A stretch of DNA of 64,000 bases from Desulfomonile tiedjei (GCA_016212925.1 JACRDF010000015.1:124001-188000), one strand, 5' to 3'; shown: positions 44,725-53,883, numbered from the stretch's first letter. Translations and numbers: made by a program. The notes: generated by a model not told the origin, from the sequence alone.

Positions 44725-45049
44725 GGTCGTTTCCAGATCTATCCTTTCCCCGGGACAGGACCTTGACCGTCATTTATGTCCTCCTTCCGTGCTTTGACCC
44801 TTGATTGAGACAGCCGGCTTTTCTCGGAGGACCGGAACCGGGCTCGATGAAACTTCTCGCCCTTCCCATTCGTTCGGTCCTGTCGCTTTCGCAGGGGCCT
44901 GTCCAGTTCCCACAATGCCGGCGTCGGACTGACATTGGTCGCGGCGCTTTCGGCCTTCCGGAAAACCCGCATACTTCGCGTCATCACGACGCGAATCAGC
45001 CGGAACCTGTGCCCTCGCCAGTTACGAAATCTCAACGTTTTCGGAAGAA

Positions 45050-46024
45050 CTATTTCTTGAGTATGAACTTGGCTACCTGCTCTTGAGCCTCTTTGTAAGA
45101 ATCGGTCCAGTACTTCATGCACTCCTGGGTATCCATGTACAGGATGGGCATGCCATATGAGCCCATGGCCGAGACGAAACGGGGGTCCTTCTGGGCCTTG
45201 TGGAAAGCGTCCTGAAGAGTTTTGACCACCTTGGGATCCATCCCTTTCGGTCCGAGAATGACCATCAGGTTGTCGTGAACGACCTTAAGTCCGAGTTCTT
45301 TGACCGTGGGAACGTCGGGAAATATTTCCGATCTTTCTTTCCCAAAAGTGGCCAGGAGCCTCAACTTTCCAGCCTGAACCAGTGGGACCCAGCCGCCGGA
45401 GGTGGCAATCATGTCTACATGCCCTCCCAAAAGCGCGGTGGACGATTCTTGGTCCCCTTTGGAAGGGATATGCTGAACCTGAACCCCGCCAGCGTTATAT
45501 GCCGTTTCCTCCCAGGCGATGTGCCCACCGCTGCCGACTCCGGAAGCCATGTATGTCAGCTTACCGGGATTGGCCTTGGCGTATTCGATCACGTCATTCA
45601 GCGTCTTGAAAGGCGAATCCGCGCGGACAAGAATCCCAAACAAGTGCCCGCCGACCATAGTGATTGGGGTCAGGTCCTTAACCGTGTCGAAGGGCAATTT
45701 GTTGAGACAGGAATTGCGATGGAGGCTGCTGGTCGCTTCGCAAAGCGTGTGGCCATCGGCCTTCTTACCCACGATGCTGCCGACCCCGACAGCGCTACCT
45801 CCACCAACGCGATTCTCCACGATTATCGGCTGGCCTAGAATGTCTTTGGTTGCCTCACCCAACGCGCGAAAGGTGACGTCGGTAGCCCCCCCAGCCCCCC
45901 AGGGGACAACGAGAGTGATGGGACCCTTTGGGAAGTCGGCGGTTTGACCGGCCGTGGGGATAAGCAGCAGGCCCACCGCAAGGATGGCCAGAGCCAATCT
46001 AATCTTGGAATCATGTCTCATCAT
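45050..46024 (-). CDS. tripartite tricarboxylate transporter binding protein (TctC/Bug family)
   Basis: A 324-residue exported binding protein. The signal peptide (about 1-28) ends GQTA, and the mature start is DFPKGPITLVVPWGAGGATD, VTFRAL, the Bug-family hallmark. NRVGGGSAVGVGSIVGKKAD and KLTYMASGVGSGGHIAWEE follow. It binds a carboxylate in the periplasm. No TctA or TctB genes are adjacent, so it must share membrane subunits encoded elsewhere (one set is at 61.3-63.3 kb) or act as a sensor. AAGGAGG precedes the ATG. The GntR gene lies just upstream. Confidence 0.88.
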   Translation of the reverse strand: MMRHDSKIRLALAILAVGLLLIPTAGQTADFPKGPITLVVPWGAGGATDVTFRALGEATKDILGQPIIVENRVGGGSAVGVGSIVGKKADGHTLCEATSSLHRNSCLNKLPFDTVKDLTPITMVGGHLFGILVRADSPFKTLNDVIEYAKANPGKLTYMASGVGSGGHIAWEETAYNAGGVQVQHIPSKGDQESSTALLGGHVDMIATSGGWVPLVQAGKLRLLATFGKERSEIFPDVPTVKELGLKVVHDNLMVILGPKGMDPKVVKTLQDAFHKAQKDPRFVSAMGSYGMPILYMDTQECMKYWTDSYKEAQEQVAKFILKK

Positions 46025-46067
46025 TTTTTCCCTCCTTCGGTCACGCGCTTGAATTGATACGAATCCG

Positions 46068-46799
46068 TCAATCCTGTCGCCTTTTGGACCCGGACAGGCC
46101 TGTTGTCGTCAGCTTCGCGTCTATCCTTGTCAACTGAGCCACGTAGCTGTTCTTGGAAAAAAGGAGATGATCGATCACAAGTTTTTCGAACGCGGCCCCA
46201 TCTCGCCGTTCGAGGGCCTCCATCATGGACTTGTGCTCCAATCTTGATTGTTCTATTCGTTTTGGCAAAGACCAGGCGTTAAACTTCACCATATGGGCCT
46301 TTGTGCTCAGGTAATCGATCATGTCGTTGAGGTGGCTGTTTCTGGAGGGTTGGAACAAGGCCCGATGAAACTCATTGTCCTTCTCAATCATCTGGTCTGT
46401 GCCCTCTCGCAAGTGCCTGTCCAATTCTCTGCAAAGCTTTTTCAACTGCTGGATCTCGATTTGAGTGATATTCCTGATAACGAGCGCAGCGGCAATAGCT
46501 TCGAGCCTTAAACGGAGGAAGAAGATCTCCTCCACCTCCTTCGCGGTAAGATCCACAACAATGGCCCCACGGAAAGGAGTGATCTTTACCAGCCCTTTTG
46601 CCTCCAGCATTTTCAGGACCTCTCTGATCACCGTGCGGCTGACATCGAAGTGTGCGAGCAGGTCCCTTTCGACGAGTCGTTCCCGAGGCTTGAAATAGCC
46701 CGAGAGAATGGCATTTTCCAATTTCCGAAGCACCATCGCCGAACTCACGCTCGTCGTGGAGTTCTCTGCTTCATTGGTGTTTGTGCCGATCTTTGTCAC
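46068..46799 (-). CDS. GntR-family regulator, FadR/FCD subfamily
   Basis: A ~243-residue regulator. The winged helix includes RERLVERDLLAHFDVSRTVI, then REVLKMLEAKGLVKI. The C-terminal all-helical FCD domain has FLRLRLEAIAAALVIRNITQ and NEFHRALFQPSRNSHLNDMI, with metal/ligand-binding Asp/His positions. Start: GTG at 46799, five bases after GGAGG; an ATG at 46811 has no ribosome binding site. The TGGTATACCA palindrome overlapping its own -10 suggests autorepression. It heads the minus-strand block with the TctC-like and kor genes and probably controls it. Confidence 0.88.
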   Translation of the reverse strand: MTKIGTNTNEAENSTTSVSSAMVLRKLENAILSGYFKPRERLVERDLLAHFDVSRTVIREVLKMLEAKGLVKITPFRGAIVVDLTAKEVEEIFFLRLRLEAIAAALVIRNITQIEIQQLKKLCRELDRHLREGTDQMIEKDNEFHRALFQPSRNSHLNDMIDYLSTKAHMVKFNAWSLPKRIEQSRLEHKSMMEALERRDGAAFEKLVIDHLLFSKNSYVAQLTRIDAKLTTTGLSGSKRRQD

Positions 46800-46824
46800 A
46801 TTGCCCTCCATTTTGTATGTTTTT

Positions 46825-46855
46825 TGGTATACCATTTGGACGAAAAAAGCGTCAA
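46825..46855 (-). promoter_or_regulatory. GntR promoter with operator
   Basis: On the minus strand TTGACG (46855-46850) and TATACC (46831-46826) are spaced 18 bp. The palindrome TGGTATACCA at 46825-46834 covers the -10. GntR/FadR-type regulators bind T-GT-N-AC-A palindromes of this kind. Confidence 0.6.
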
Positions 46856-46995
46856 GCATTTTTGCACTGGTCTGCAATCATGGAGGTATTCCGATTCTCA
46901 ACAGTGAACACGGATTAATTTGCGGGTGCCCCGCCGACGCGGGGCGACCTCATTCGGGAAGAGCTTTTGGGAACAACTATAGTAGCCCACTCTGT

Positions 46996-47191
46996 ATTGG
47001 GTGCCACGGACCTGGGCCTTACCAGGTCCGTGCTTCCGGCCAGTTCTATCGCCGCGATAACTCGGAAGATTCCCAGCTTCACCGTGCCATCGGGTCTCTT
47101 TTCAATTTGGTGTTCAGTGCGAGGACCAACCTTGTTGTTTTCCAAGAAAGCCGGCACGGACCTGGCGGAGCCCAGGTCCGTGGCACCCAAT
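46996..47191. repeat. 196-bp element with 22-bp perfect terminal inverted repeats (R4)
   Basis: The arms ATTGGGTGCCACGGACCTGG-GC (46996-47017) and the complement (47170-47191) are perfect. Each arm is also half of a small hairpin (CACGGACCTGG with CCAGGTCCGTG, at 47005-47032 and 47155-47182). Related hairpins lie at 50859-50951. No coding frame inside is convincing. It could be a miniature element; no clear target duplication was seen. Confidence 0.7.
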
Positions 47192-47290
47192 TACGATCCA
47201 TATTTCTTCGATTCCATGCGAAGGGTTACAGACCTTGTGAGACCCGTTACAAGGTGGCCAATACGTGAGGCTCGTTCTTGCAGGAAGGCT

Positions 47291-47328
47291 TTTTTGTTGC
47301 CCCATTCTTCCGAATGGGACAACAAAAA
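47291..47328 (-). terminator. bidirectional-type hairpin after the HpaB-like gene
   Basis: The stem is TTTTTGTTG-CCCATTC with GAATGGG-CAACAAAAA, one mismatch pair and the loop TTCC. The arms carry T/A runs on both sides. It begins 35 bp past the stop of the minus-strand gene ending at 47363, where its terminator would be. Confidence 0.6.
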
Positions 47329-47362
47329 CCAATAGCCCCCATATGTCTAGGGTTCCGATCTA

Positions 47363-48853
47363 CTAGAGGGTTGGAGGAAAAGCGGGCAGTTCGTCAAATA
47401 TGGGATGTCCCTTCGTGTTCTCCACCCTGGCCGCCCTCTTGGCCGCTGCACGGTACCTGTCAAAATCAGCCAGAGCCAGTATGGAAAGCTTCTGGGCCTC
47501 TAATGATCCCTCGGCATGAATAGTGAGCACGTCTTCATAGCACGAGGTCAGGTCTCTGACGAGCTTGACCATGCGAAGCCGGTCTTCCGTGGGGACCCCT
47601 GCCTTGCCGCCCAAGTACTTGTCCAACAGCGACCGCGTTTCTGGATTGAAGTAGTCTTTGGAAGATGGGCAGGTCGCCACAATCCCTCCGGCAATGTCCT
47701 GAATATACTTTGTGGCCTGATGCCAGTTATCGGCGAAGTGGAATTTGCAGATATTGGCAATCATCGGATTCGGGTACACAAGGTCCGAGTCCTTTTCGCT
47801 GCTGCAATGTTCGACCGCGGCCCTTCCGAGGGTTTCCACAGCTTCGGTATACATGACCAGCCAGGTCAATTTTTCCCGCACATGGGGGACTTTCTCTATG
47901 CCGTTGTACTCTGCCATCAACGCAGCCGCGCCGGTAAAAAGCTCGAGCTCCATGGCCTTGTAAGTCTCCGCGCTTAGGCGATGAAAATTGGCGAACATGT
48001 GTGCTACCTGGCCGGCAAATTCCCACTCACCCTTCAAAAAGAGTCGCTCGTTAGGGATAAAGACATCGTCGAAAATGATCGTGGCGTCGTTGATGAAGAT
48101 ACTGCCGGCAATGGGGTGATCGAAGAGACTCGCGCCTTCGGCAACCTCGGGTTCCGCAGAAATGAGCGTCAACCCCTTGGCGTTGACCGGGACCCCAAAG
48201 GCGACGGCATAGGCCTTATCTTCCTCTCGCATGGCCCGGCAAGGCGCAACTATTATCTCGTTGCAAAGAGGCGCCTGGCTGATGTGGGTCTTTGCGCCCC
48301 TGACGATTACGCCGTCTGTGCGCTCTTCCACGATCCTCACGTAAAAATCCTGATGCTGCTTTTGTTCAGCGGGCCGGAGGCTCCTGTCGCCCTTGACGTC
48401 GGTCAAGCCCATGGCGAACGAAAGATCGTTTTTTTGCAGATGCCTGCGATAGGCTTCAACATTATCAGCATAATGGGTCCCATGCTTTCGATCGATTCGA
48501 GGACTGACCACAGTCACCGCATTCAAACCGTCCTTGGCCACGAACTTCGCGCCCGGAGGCTTTCCGAAACAGACCCTGGCCCACAGCTTTACCATTTCGC
48601 GCAGACGAAAGAGATCATCCCTGGACCGCTGCGGCATCAACGCAAAGCTGACCCTTTCCCCGTCCCCGTCCTTTTCGGTCAAAAGGTCCTGGTAGCGTGG
48701 GTCCTGATTCAAGACATAATCCATGGCCATCCAATCGCGGCAGATTTTTAGAATCGGATGATTCGTCACATCCGGTACCCTTTCGCCGTTGCAGTAAACA
48801 ACACGTCCGTCTTTGAGACTCTCGATGTATTCCTGAGGTGTTTTGAGCCCCAT
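47363..48853 (-). CDS. HpaB/4-hydroxybutyryl-CoA dehydratase-family flavoprotein without the Fe-S ligand set
   Basis: A 496-residue member of the same family as 12526 and 40379. The fold motif IFDDVFIPNERLFLKGEWEF is at 260-279. Of the four dehydratase cluster ligands only His291 (NFHRLSAETY) is recognisable; the Cys seven residues later is Tyr298, and no C-x3-C pair exists near 95-110. It may be a flavin monooxygenase-like or a cluster-free lyase; without oxygen a hydroxylase role is doubtful. GAAAGGAG precedes the ATG. The TetR-type operator at 48935 lies about 80 bp upstream, tying it to the TRAP/CoA-ligase regulon. Confidence 0.85.
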   Translation of the reverse strand: MGLKTPQEYIESLKDGRVVYCNGERVPDVTNHPILKICRDWMAMDYVLNQDPRYQDLLTEKDGDGERVSFALMPQRSRDDLFRLREMVKLWARVCFGKPPGAKFVAKDGLNAVTVVSPRIDRKHGTHYADNVEAYRRHLQKNDLSFAMGLTDVKGDRSLRPAEQKQHQDFYVRIVEERTDGVIVRGAKTHISQAPLCNEIIVAPCRAMREEDKAYAVAFGVPVNAKGLTLISAEPEVAEGASLFDHPIAGSIFINDATIIFDDVFIPNERLFLKGEWEFAGQVAHMFANFHRLSAETYKAMELELFTGAAALMAEYNGIEKVPHVREKLTWLVMYTEAVETLGRAAVEHCSSEKDSDLVYPNPMIANICKFHFADNWHQATKYIQDIAGGIVATCPSSKDYFNPETRSLLDKYLGGKAGVPTEDRLRMVKLVRDLTSCYEDVLTIHAEGSLEAQKLSILALADFDRYRAAAKRAARVENTKGHPIFDELPAFPPTL

Positions 48854-48934
48854 TTTTATCTCCTTTCGATTTTTCCATCATTGTTCAGATCTTGTTTTCC
48901 ATTACATAGCGGCATTGTCGCCGCGTTGGTCCAA

Positions 48935-48954
48935 TGGACTGAACGCTCAGTCCA
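48935..48954. promoter_or_regulatory. TetR operator copy A (second regulon)
   Basis: TGGACTGAACGCTCAGTCCA has 8-bp inverted arms around ACGC. The same arms recur at 53884 and 54548. It lies between dctM and the HpaB-like gene and probably controls the latter (inference). Confidence 0.75.
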
Positions 48955-49002
48955 TAATTTGCCCGGTGATCGACCTTGTCTCTTATCCTTGGCCCTGCTT
49001 CC

Positions 49003-50310
49003 TCACTTTCCCATCATCAGATTGGGCAGAAATGTGGCTATTTGAGGAAATATAAATAGAAGTGCGCCAACAACGACAAAGCTGGCAAGGAATGGAACAA
49101 CGCCCGCGTAAATGACATTAAAAGGCTCGCCTGTGATGTTCTTCACCACAAAAACACTGATCGCAACAGGAGGGATAATTGCTCCGACCATTAAGGTAAT
49201 TCCAATCATCACACCAAACCAAATAGGGTCGTACCCAAGCTGCTGCACCGCGGGGTATAGGATTGGCGTAACAAGGATCATAAAGGCCAAATCATCGATA
49301 AACGACCCTCCCAAAAGGTAGAAAAGGAAAATGATGACCATGACGGCCACTCGATGAAGCGGAAGGGTCACGAGGAAATCTCCGGCAACCTGCGGAATTT
49401 CGGTAATCGCCAGGAAATGGCCGAGCACAGCCGAACAGGCTATAAGGATGAGCACCATCACCGCGGCTCTCAGGGATTCGTCAATGGACTTCAAGAACGC
49501 CTGAAAGGTCAGGCTCCTTCTCAACAGCGCCAGTATCAAGACTGCGATTGTTCCTATGGTTCCCGACTCCGTGGGGGTGAATATCCCTAACATGAGCCCG
49601 CCTATAACCGCGGTGAAAATGACCACGACAGGAAGGAATTCGGGAAGCGTACTGACTTTCTCCCGGATAGTAAATCTCTCCGGACTCCTTGGCCCAAGAG
49701 TGGGATCGATTTTGCACCACACATAGATTATTCCGATGAAGCACGCGGAAATAAGCAAACCCGGTATAAAACCCGCCAAAAATAGCTTTCCAATAGACTG
49801 CTCAGTCATGATTCCGTAAATGATCATGGTAATACTGGGAGGGATGAGAATACCAATGGTGCCTACACTAGCCACTATTCCGGTGGACAGCTTTTTGCCG
49901 TATTTGTATCTGGTCATTTCGGGAACGGCTACACTCGAAAAGGTTGCGGCCGTAGCCAGGGTAGACCCGCACATTGCCTTGAATAGAGTAGCCGCCACGA
50001 CAGTAGCCATGGCCAGGCCGCCGGGCACGCGGCCGACCCATTTGTATGCTGAATCATAGAGTCTCTTGGCGATTCCCGCGTTGAAAGCGATCTGGCCCAT
50101 AAGCATAAAAAGCGGAACGACCGTCAGGCTGTACGCGGACAAAACATCGAAGAAATCCTGAACCATAAGACTAAAAGCAGCATCGAAGCCGGAGAGTAGC
50201 GCATACCCGACAAGGCCTACCATCAGAATGCCAAAGGCTATCTCAACACCCGTCAGAAGGAAAACCATAAGAAAAACGCACGCGCCAAGGCCTAAGGCTA
50301 ATTCATTCAT
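49003..50310 (-). CDS. dctM: TRAP transporter large permease
   Basis: A 435-residue membrane protein with about 12 hydrophobic segments. Family segments include PLFMLMGQIAFNAGIAKRLY, GSTLATAATFSSVAVPEMTR, GTIGILIPPSITMIIYGIMT and LFYLLGGSFIDDLAFMILVT. It is the Na+-coupled translocation subunit for acid uptake with DctQ and DctP. The ATG at 50310 follows GGAGGCAGCA and overlaps dctQ by eight bases. Confidence 0.92.
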   Translation of the reverse strand: MNELALGLGACVFLMVFLLTGVEIAFGILMVGLVGYALLSGFDAAFSLMVQDFFDVLSAYSLTVVPLFMLMGQIAFNAGIAKRLYDSAYKWVGRVPGGLAMATVVAATLFKAMCGSTLATAATFSSVAVPEMTRYKYGKKLSTGIVASVGTIGILIPPSITMIIYGIMTEQSIGKLFLAGFIPGLLISACFIGIIYVWCKIDPTLGPRSPERFTIREKVSTLPEFLPVVVIFTAVIGGLMLGIFTPTESGTIGTIAVLILALLRRSLTFQAFLKSIDESLRAAVMVLILIACSAVLGHFLAITEIPQVAGDFLVTLPLHRVAVMVIIFLFYLLGGSFIDDLAFMILVTPILYPAVQQLGYDPIWFGVMIGITLMVGAIIPPVAISVFVVKNITGEPFNVIYAGVVPFLASFVVVGALLFIFPQIATFLPNLMMGK

Positions 50311-50776
50311 TGCTGCCTCCGTCATCACCGAAAATCTCGCAAAGCGACACGAGGCATTGGACAATGCAGCTGGCCGCCAGAGCGAACACCACAGGATAGA
50401 AGGGAACTTTAAGGCTCATGGTGACGGTCTTGGTGGCGATATAGCTCTTTCCCATGAGGATGAAGTACCAGGCAGCCATCAAAAACGTGAGAAAAACCAT
50501 GATCCTTGTGATGACTGTTACGACTCTTCGAGTTTTGGCAGGGAGTTTGTCAATCAACAGATCCACATACACATGGGTCTTCAGGATTGAAGCACGCGGC
50601 AGAGCAAAAGCGATGACACCAACTCCCAGAAAGGCAACGACCTCATACGCGCCCACGATTGGCCTTCCAAGGTATCGCAGGACGATGTCCGCAAAGGTGA
50701 AACCCATCATTACAAGAAGAATGATTCCCGCTATGAGCGACATGAGACTGCATAACCATGTTAGCCGTTTCCGCAT
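50303..50776 (-). CDS. dctQ: TRAP transporter small permease
   Basis: A 157-residue protein with four hydrophobic segments and the DctQ pattern MMGFTFADIVLRYLGRPIVG, then YEVVAFLGVGVIAFALPRAS and THVYVDLLIDKLPAKTRRVV. It stabilises DctM. The start at 50776 follows GAGGACGAGC; the frame is open further upstream. The dctP gene lies 242 bp before it, with a hairpin repeat between. Confidence 0.88.
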   Translation of the reverse strand: MRKRLTWLCSLMSLIAGIILLVMMGFTFADIVLRYLGRPIVGAYEVVAFLGVGVIAFALPRASILKTHVYVDLLIDKLPAKTRRVVTVITRIMVFLTFLMAAWYFILMGKSYIATKTVTMSLKVPFYPVVFALAASCIVQCLVSLCEIFGDDGGSNE

Positions 50777-50858
50777 GCTCGTCCTCACTGAGTCAAAGAC
50801 CCTCGAATTATGAACCGGAGCCAATGAGCTTTCAAAAACATTAGACCGGCTTCATCCT

Positions 50859-50951
50859 GCACCGACCTGGAGACCAGGTCAGTGCGGCACCCGACAACAT
50901 CTGTGTTCCGAGGCTTTGGGCGCCACGGACCCGCGCAAGCAGGTCCGTGGT
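50859..50951. repeat. hairpin repeats related to R4
   Basis: GCACCGACCTGGAGACCAGG-TC and CCACGGACCCGCGCAAGCAG-GTCCGTGG are two stem-loops resembling the hairpins in the element at 46996. They lie between dctP and dctQ in the transcript and could lower expression of the membrane subunits relative to the binding protein, as stem-loops do in other transporter operons (inference). Confidence 0.55.
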
Positions 50952-51018
50952 TCTTGATTTAAAAATCCTACGGCTGATTGCGATTTGGTATTGACCGTAG
51001 GCCGCGCACGGAACTCCT

Positions 51019-52041
51019 TCAGGGATGAGCCTTTATGTACTCGATCGCGAATTTCAGCGTTTCCTCTCCCGGCAGACCCTGTTTTTTCATGTTTTCCACA
51101 TAAGCATCCAGAAGCGGTTTAACCTTCTCCGCGGTTATGGCCTCCTCTTCCTTGGAGATTTTGACTACCTTCATACCCTTTGTTTCAGCATATTCTATCG
51201 CTTCCCGGTCGATATCATCCCAAGCTTTCCCGGTCTTTTCTACCCATTCTTCGCTGACCTGTCCGAGAAGTTGTTGGATATCAGGAGGAAGGGATTCCCA
51301 TTTCTTCTTGTTCATCACCACCAGCAAGGCGTTCGTCGCTCCGATTCCATCATTGTCCTGAAGGCCGTGGAGCAGGTCTCCCCACCGAAAAGATTTCAAG
51401 GTCTCAGAAGACAAGAACACCCCTTCACAGATCCCCCGTTGGTAGGCCTCGTAAGCGTCCGCTATGGGAACCGAAACCGGTACCGCACCCATGGCGGCGA
51501 CAATCTTGCTGGTATCCCCGGCGGCCCTAATTTTCATGCCTTTCAAGTCGTTTATGGAAGCAAGGGGCTTCAAGGTCATGAAATGGCTGGGCCCCGAGGC
51601 AAAGAAGTAAAGCACTTTCACGTCGTCAAATTCCTTGGGTTTGAATTGCTTATACCAGGCATTGATCAGTCCGGTGCCCTGGCGCGCGCTCTTCACTCCC
51701 AGAGGAAGATGAATCAGCTCCGACATGGGAAACCTTCCGGAGGTCCATTGCGTAGCTGTCATGGAAATGTCCGTAATGCCCCGGACGGCCGCCTCGTAAG
51801 ATTGCGGTGCGGGCGTCAGGGAGCCTCCCGGATGAAAGCTAACCTTTACCTTGCCGTTGCTTCGCTTCTCCACTTCTTTGCACCACTGGTCGGCAATCGC
51901 GGCCATGCCGCTCATCGGCGGGAAAAACGTCGCATACCTTAGCTTAACGCCCTTTTCCTCCGAACAAACAGGACCAGCCATGAACAGAACGCAAAATGCG
52001 ACGACAAACCAGCCGAAACATGTGTACCCAAGCCTTCTCAT
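51019..52041 (-). CDS. dctP: TRAP transporter substrate-binding protein
   Basis: A 340-residue exported binding protein with a signal peptide (about 1-26, ending GPVCS). The mature part has LRYATFFPPMSGMAAIADQW, CKEVEKRSNGKVKVSFHPGG, and KPLASINDLKGMKIRAAGDT, with the family carboxylate-binding Arg. Seen also: QQLLGQVSEEWVEKTGKAWD. The ligand should be an organic acid, perhaps the one activated by the CoA ligase upstream. AAGGAGG precedes the ATG at 52041. The gene starts 170 bp after the ligase gene. Confidence 0.9.
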   Translation of the reverse strand: MRRLGYTCFGWFVVAFCVLFMAGPVCSEEKGVKLRYATFFPPMSGMAAIADQWCKEVEKRSNGKVKVSFHPGGSLTPAPQSYEAAVRGITDISMTATQWTSGRFPMSELIHLPLGVKSARQGTGLINAWYKQFKPKEFDDVKVLYFFASGPSHFMTLKPLASINDLKGMKIRAAGDTSKIVAAMGAVPVSVPIADAYEAYQRGICEGVFLSSETLKSFRWGDLLHGLQDNDGIGATNALLVVMNKKKWESLPPDIQQLLGQVSEEWVEKTGKAWDDIDREAIEYAETKGMKVVKISKEEEAITAEKVKPLLDAYVENMKKQGLPGEETLKFAIEYIKAHP

Positions 52042-52211
52042 GATTACCTCCTTCTCCTGGTGTAGGTTCTGAGTAACTTCCCGATCCTTTTCCGACATCC
52101 GTCTTCTTAACCTCATTATGTTAAACAATCGTTTCGTAACTCACGGGATTATGGGCTTGCTCGGCCGCCAATCATCAAGAAATGCACGTTCTCGTTTTTC
52201 AATCGGAGGGC

Positions 52212-53870
52212 CTATACCGCAGGCTTCTCGCGTTCCTCATCGACCAGAATCCGTCTCAATAGCTTCCCTGCCGCACTCTTGGGCAGTTCTTCTCTAAACT
52301 CCAGGAGTCGAGGCCGCTTGTATGCAGCCATATTGTCTTTGCACCACTCCAGAATCTCTTCCTCCCGGACTTTTCCAGCATACCCCTCTTTCAGAATCAC
52401 GAACGCTTTCGGGGTCTCTCCTCGGTAGGGGTCGCTTACACCTATCACCGCTACTTCCTTGACCGCCGGGTGCCTGTAAAGGAGGTCTTCAACTTCGGCA
52501 GGGAATACGCTGTAGCCCGAGCACTTGATCAGCTCCCTCGTGCGGCCTAGAAACTTGATGTAGCCTTCCTCATCCATAAGCCCTATATCGCCTGTGTGGA
52601 GCCAACCATCCTTTAAGACTCCTTTTGTTTCTTCAGGCTTATTCCAGTATCCTTGCATTACCGCCGGTCCCTTTATCGTTATCTCCCCTTCCTCGTTCGG
52701 TCCCAGTTCCTGTTCCCCTGTAGTCAGATCCGTAATTTTGATGTCATTGAGCTGGGGAATGCCCAGAAAACCGGGTTTGTATCTGTATAGTGGGGTACAA
52801 GCGCCTCCGTGAGCTATGGTTTCCGAGAGTCCATAGCCCTCACCGATAATGGTAGCGGGCGCTAGCTCCTTTAGTTTTTTCTGAAGCTCAGCCGATATGG
52901 GCGTACCTCCGCTCCAGAGACACCGGAAAGACCTGAAATCGTAATCCTCGATGTTGGGAAGACCCAACAGAGCGATCACCATGGTCGTAGCGCCCACCCA
53001 GTAAGTGCAGCGATAACGGGTTATGGCCTGAGCAACCACATCGGGAACAAACCTGGAGAGAATGACAATCCGGCCCCCGGACACCAGCGGGGTGCACATC
53101 AACTGCTGCTGGCCCATGACATGGAAGAAGGGCGTAACGCCTAAATGAACATCATCTTCCCTATGGTGAAACCAGTGCATTGATCCGACACATGCATAGG
53201 CAAGGGCGTAATGGCTGATCATGGCCCCTTTGGGGATACCTGTGGTGCCGCCGGTGTATTGTAGAAGCGCAAGTTCCGAGTCCAGGTCGCCTACATTACA
53301 TATGGGGCGATCCTGAGACTTTTCTGTGAACGCGCCAAAATCGAGTGTGCCGGCAAAAGATCGTTTCTCTTCCTTCGCATCCGGCGGCAGGGGCAAGGTA
53401 GGCTCAGCCGGCAGGTAATCTTTCAGAGATGCGAGGATCACGTTTCTTAGTGGCGTCCTGTCCCTGACTCTTTCAACGCTTGGGTAGAGGTAGTCAAGCC
53501 CGATAAGTGTCTCGGCGCCTGCATCGTTGATCTCGTATTCAATCTCGGCATGCTTGAACATGGGGTTTACAGGCACCACAACCGCGCCGGCCCTTTGTGC
53601 GGCAAAATACGCGATCACGAATTGCGGACAGTTCTCCATATGAATGGCAACACGGTCGCCTTTCTTAACCCCCAGATCGACCAGGCCCCAGGCCATTGCA
53701 TCGATCATTCGATTCAGTTCGACGTAGGTAATGTCTCGCCCGTAGAATGTGAGGGCGATCTTTTCAGGTGTGAACGTTGCCCATTCCCGTAGATACTCGG
53801 AAGTGGGCTTGTCCACGGTAAAAGTCTTTGGAACCCAACCCGGCCAAACCTTGTGCCATCTGCGATCCAT
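52212..53870 (-). CDS. AMP-forming acyl-CoA/aryl-CoA ligase
   Basis: A 552-residue ANL ligase. P-loop LQYTGGTTGIPKGAMISH, then YGLSETIAHG, GWLHTGDIGLMDEEGYIKFL, GRTRELIKCSGYSVFPAEVE and catalytic Lys in PKSAAGKLLRR near the end. It activates an imported carboxylic acid to its CoA thioester in the cytoplasm. The ATG at 53870 follows GGAGGCTGAAC, and operator copy B ends 14 bases upstream. It lies just after the TetR gene and before the TRAP genes, so uptake and activation are probably co-regulated. The acid is not identified. Confidence 0.9.
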   Translation of the reverse strand: MDRRWHKVWPGWVPKTFTVDKPTSEYLREWATFTPEKIALTFYGRDITYVELNRMIDAMAWGLVDLGVKKGDRVAIHMENCPQFVIAYFAAQRAGAVVVPVNPMFKHAEIEYEINDAGAETLIGLDYLYPSVERVRDRTPLRNVILASLKDYLPAEPTLPLPPDAKEEKRSFAGTLDFGAFTEKSQDRPICNVGDLDSELALLQYTGGTTGIPKGAMISHYALAYACVGSMHWFHHREDDVHLGVTPFFHVMGQQQLMCTPLVSGGRIVILSRFVPDVVAQAITRYRCTYWVGATTMVIALLGLPNIEDYDFRSFRCLWSGGTPISAELQKKLKELAPATIIGEGYGLSETIAHGGACTPLYRYKPGFLGIPQLNDIKITDLTTGEQELGPNEEGEITIKGPAVMQGYWNKPEETKGVLKDGWLHTGDIGLMDEEGYIKFLGRTRELIKCSGYSVFPAEVEDLLYRHPAVKEVAVIGVSDPYRGETPKAFVILKEGYAGKVREEEILEWCKDNMAAYKRPRLLEFREELPKSAAGKLLRRILVDEEREKPAV

Positions 53871-53883
53871 GTTCAGCCTCCAG

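Noticed and set aside
44739-45122. 127-codon frame between korD and the TctC-like gene
   Set aside because: It runs into the TctC-like coding region in another frame, is highly basic and matches nothing; treated as non-coding.
47363-48853. Naming the protein hpaB or a 4-hydroxyphenylacetate hydroxylase
   Set aside because: Family membership is clear, but no reductase partner is nearby, the host looks anaerobic and the ligand pattern is unusual, so no gene symbol is given.
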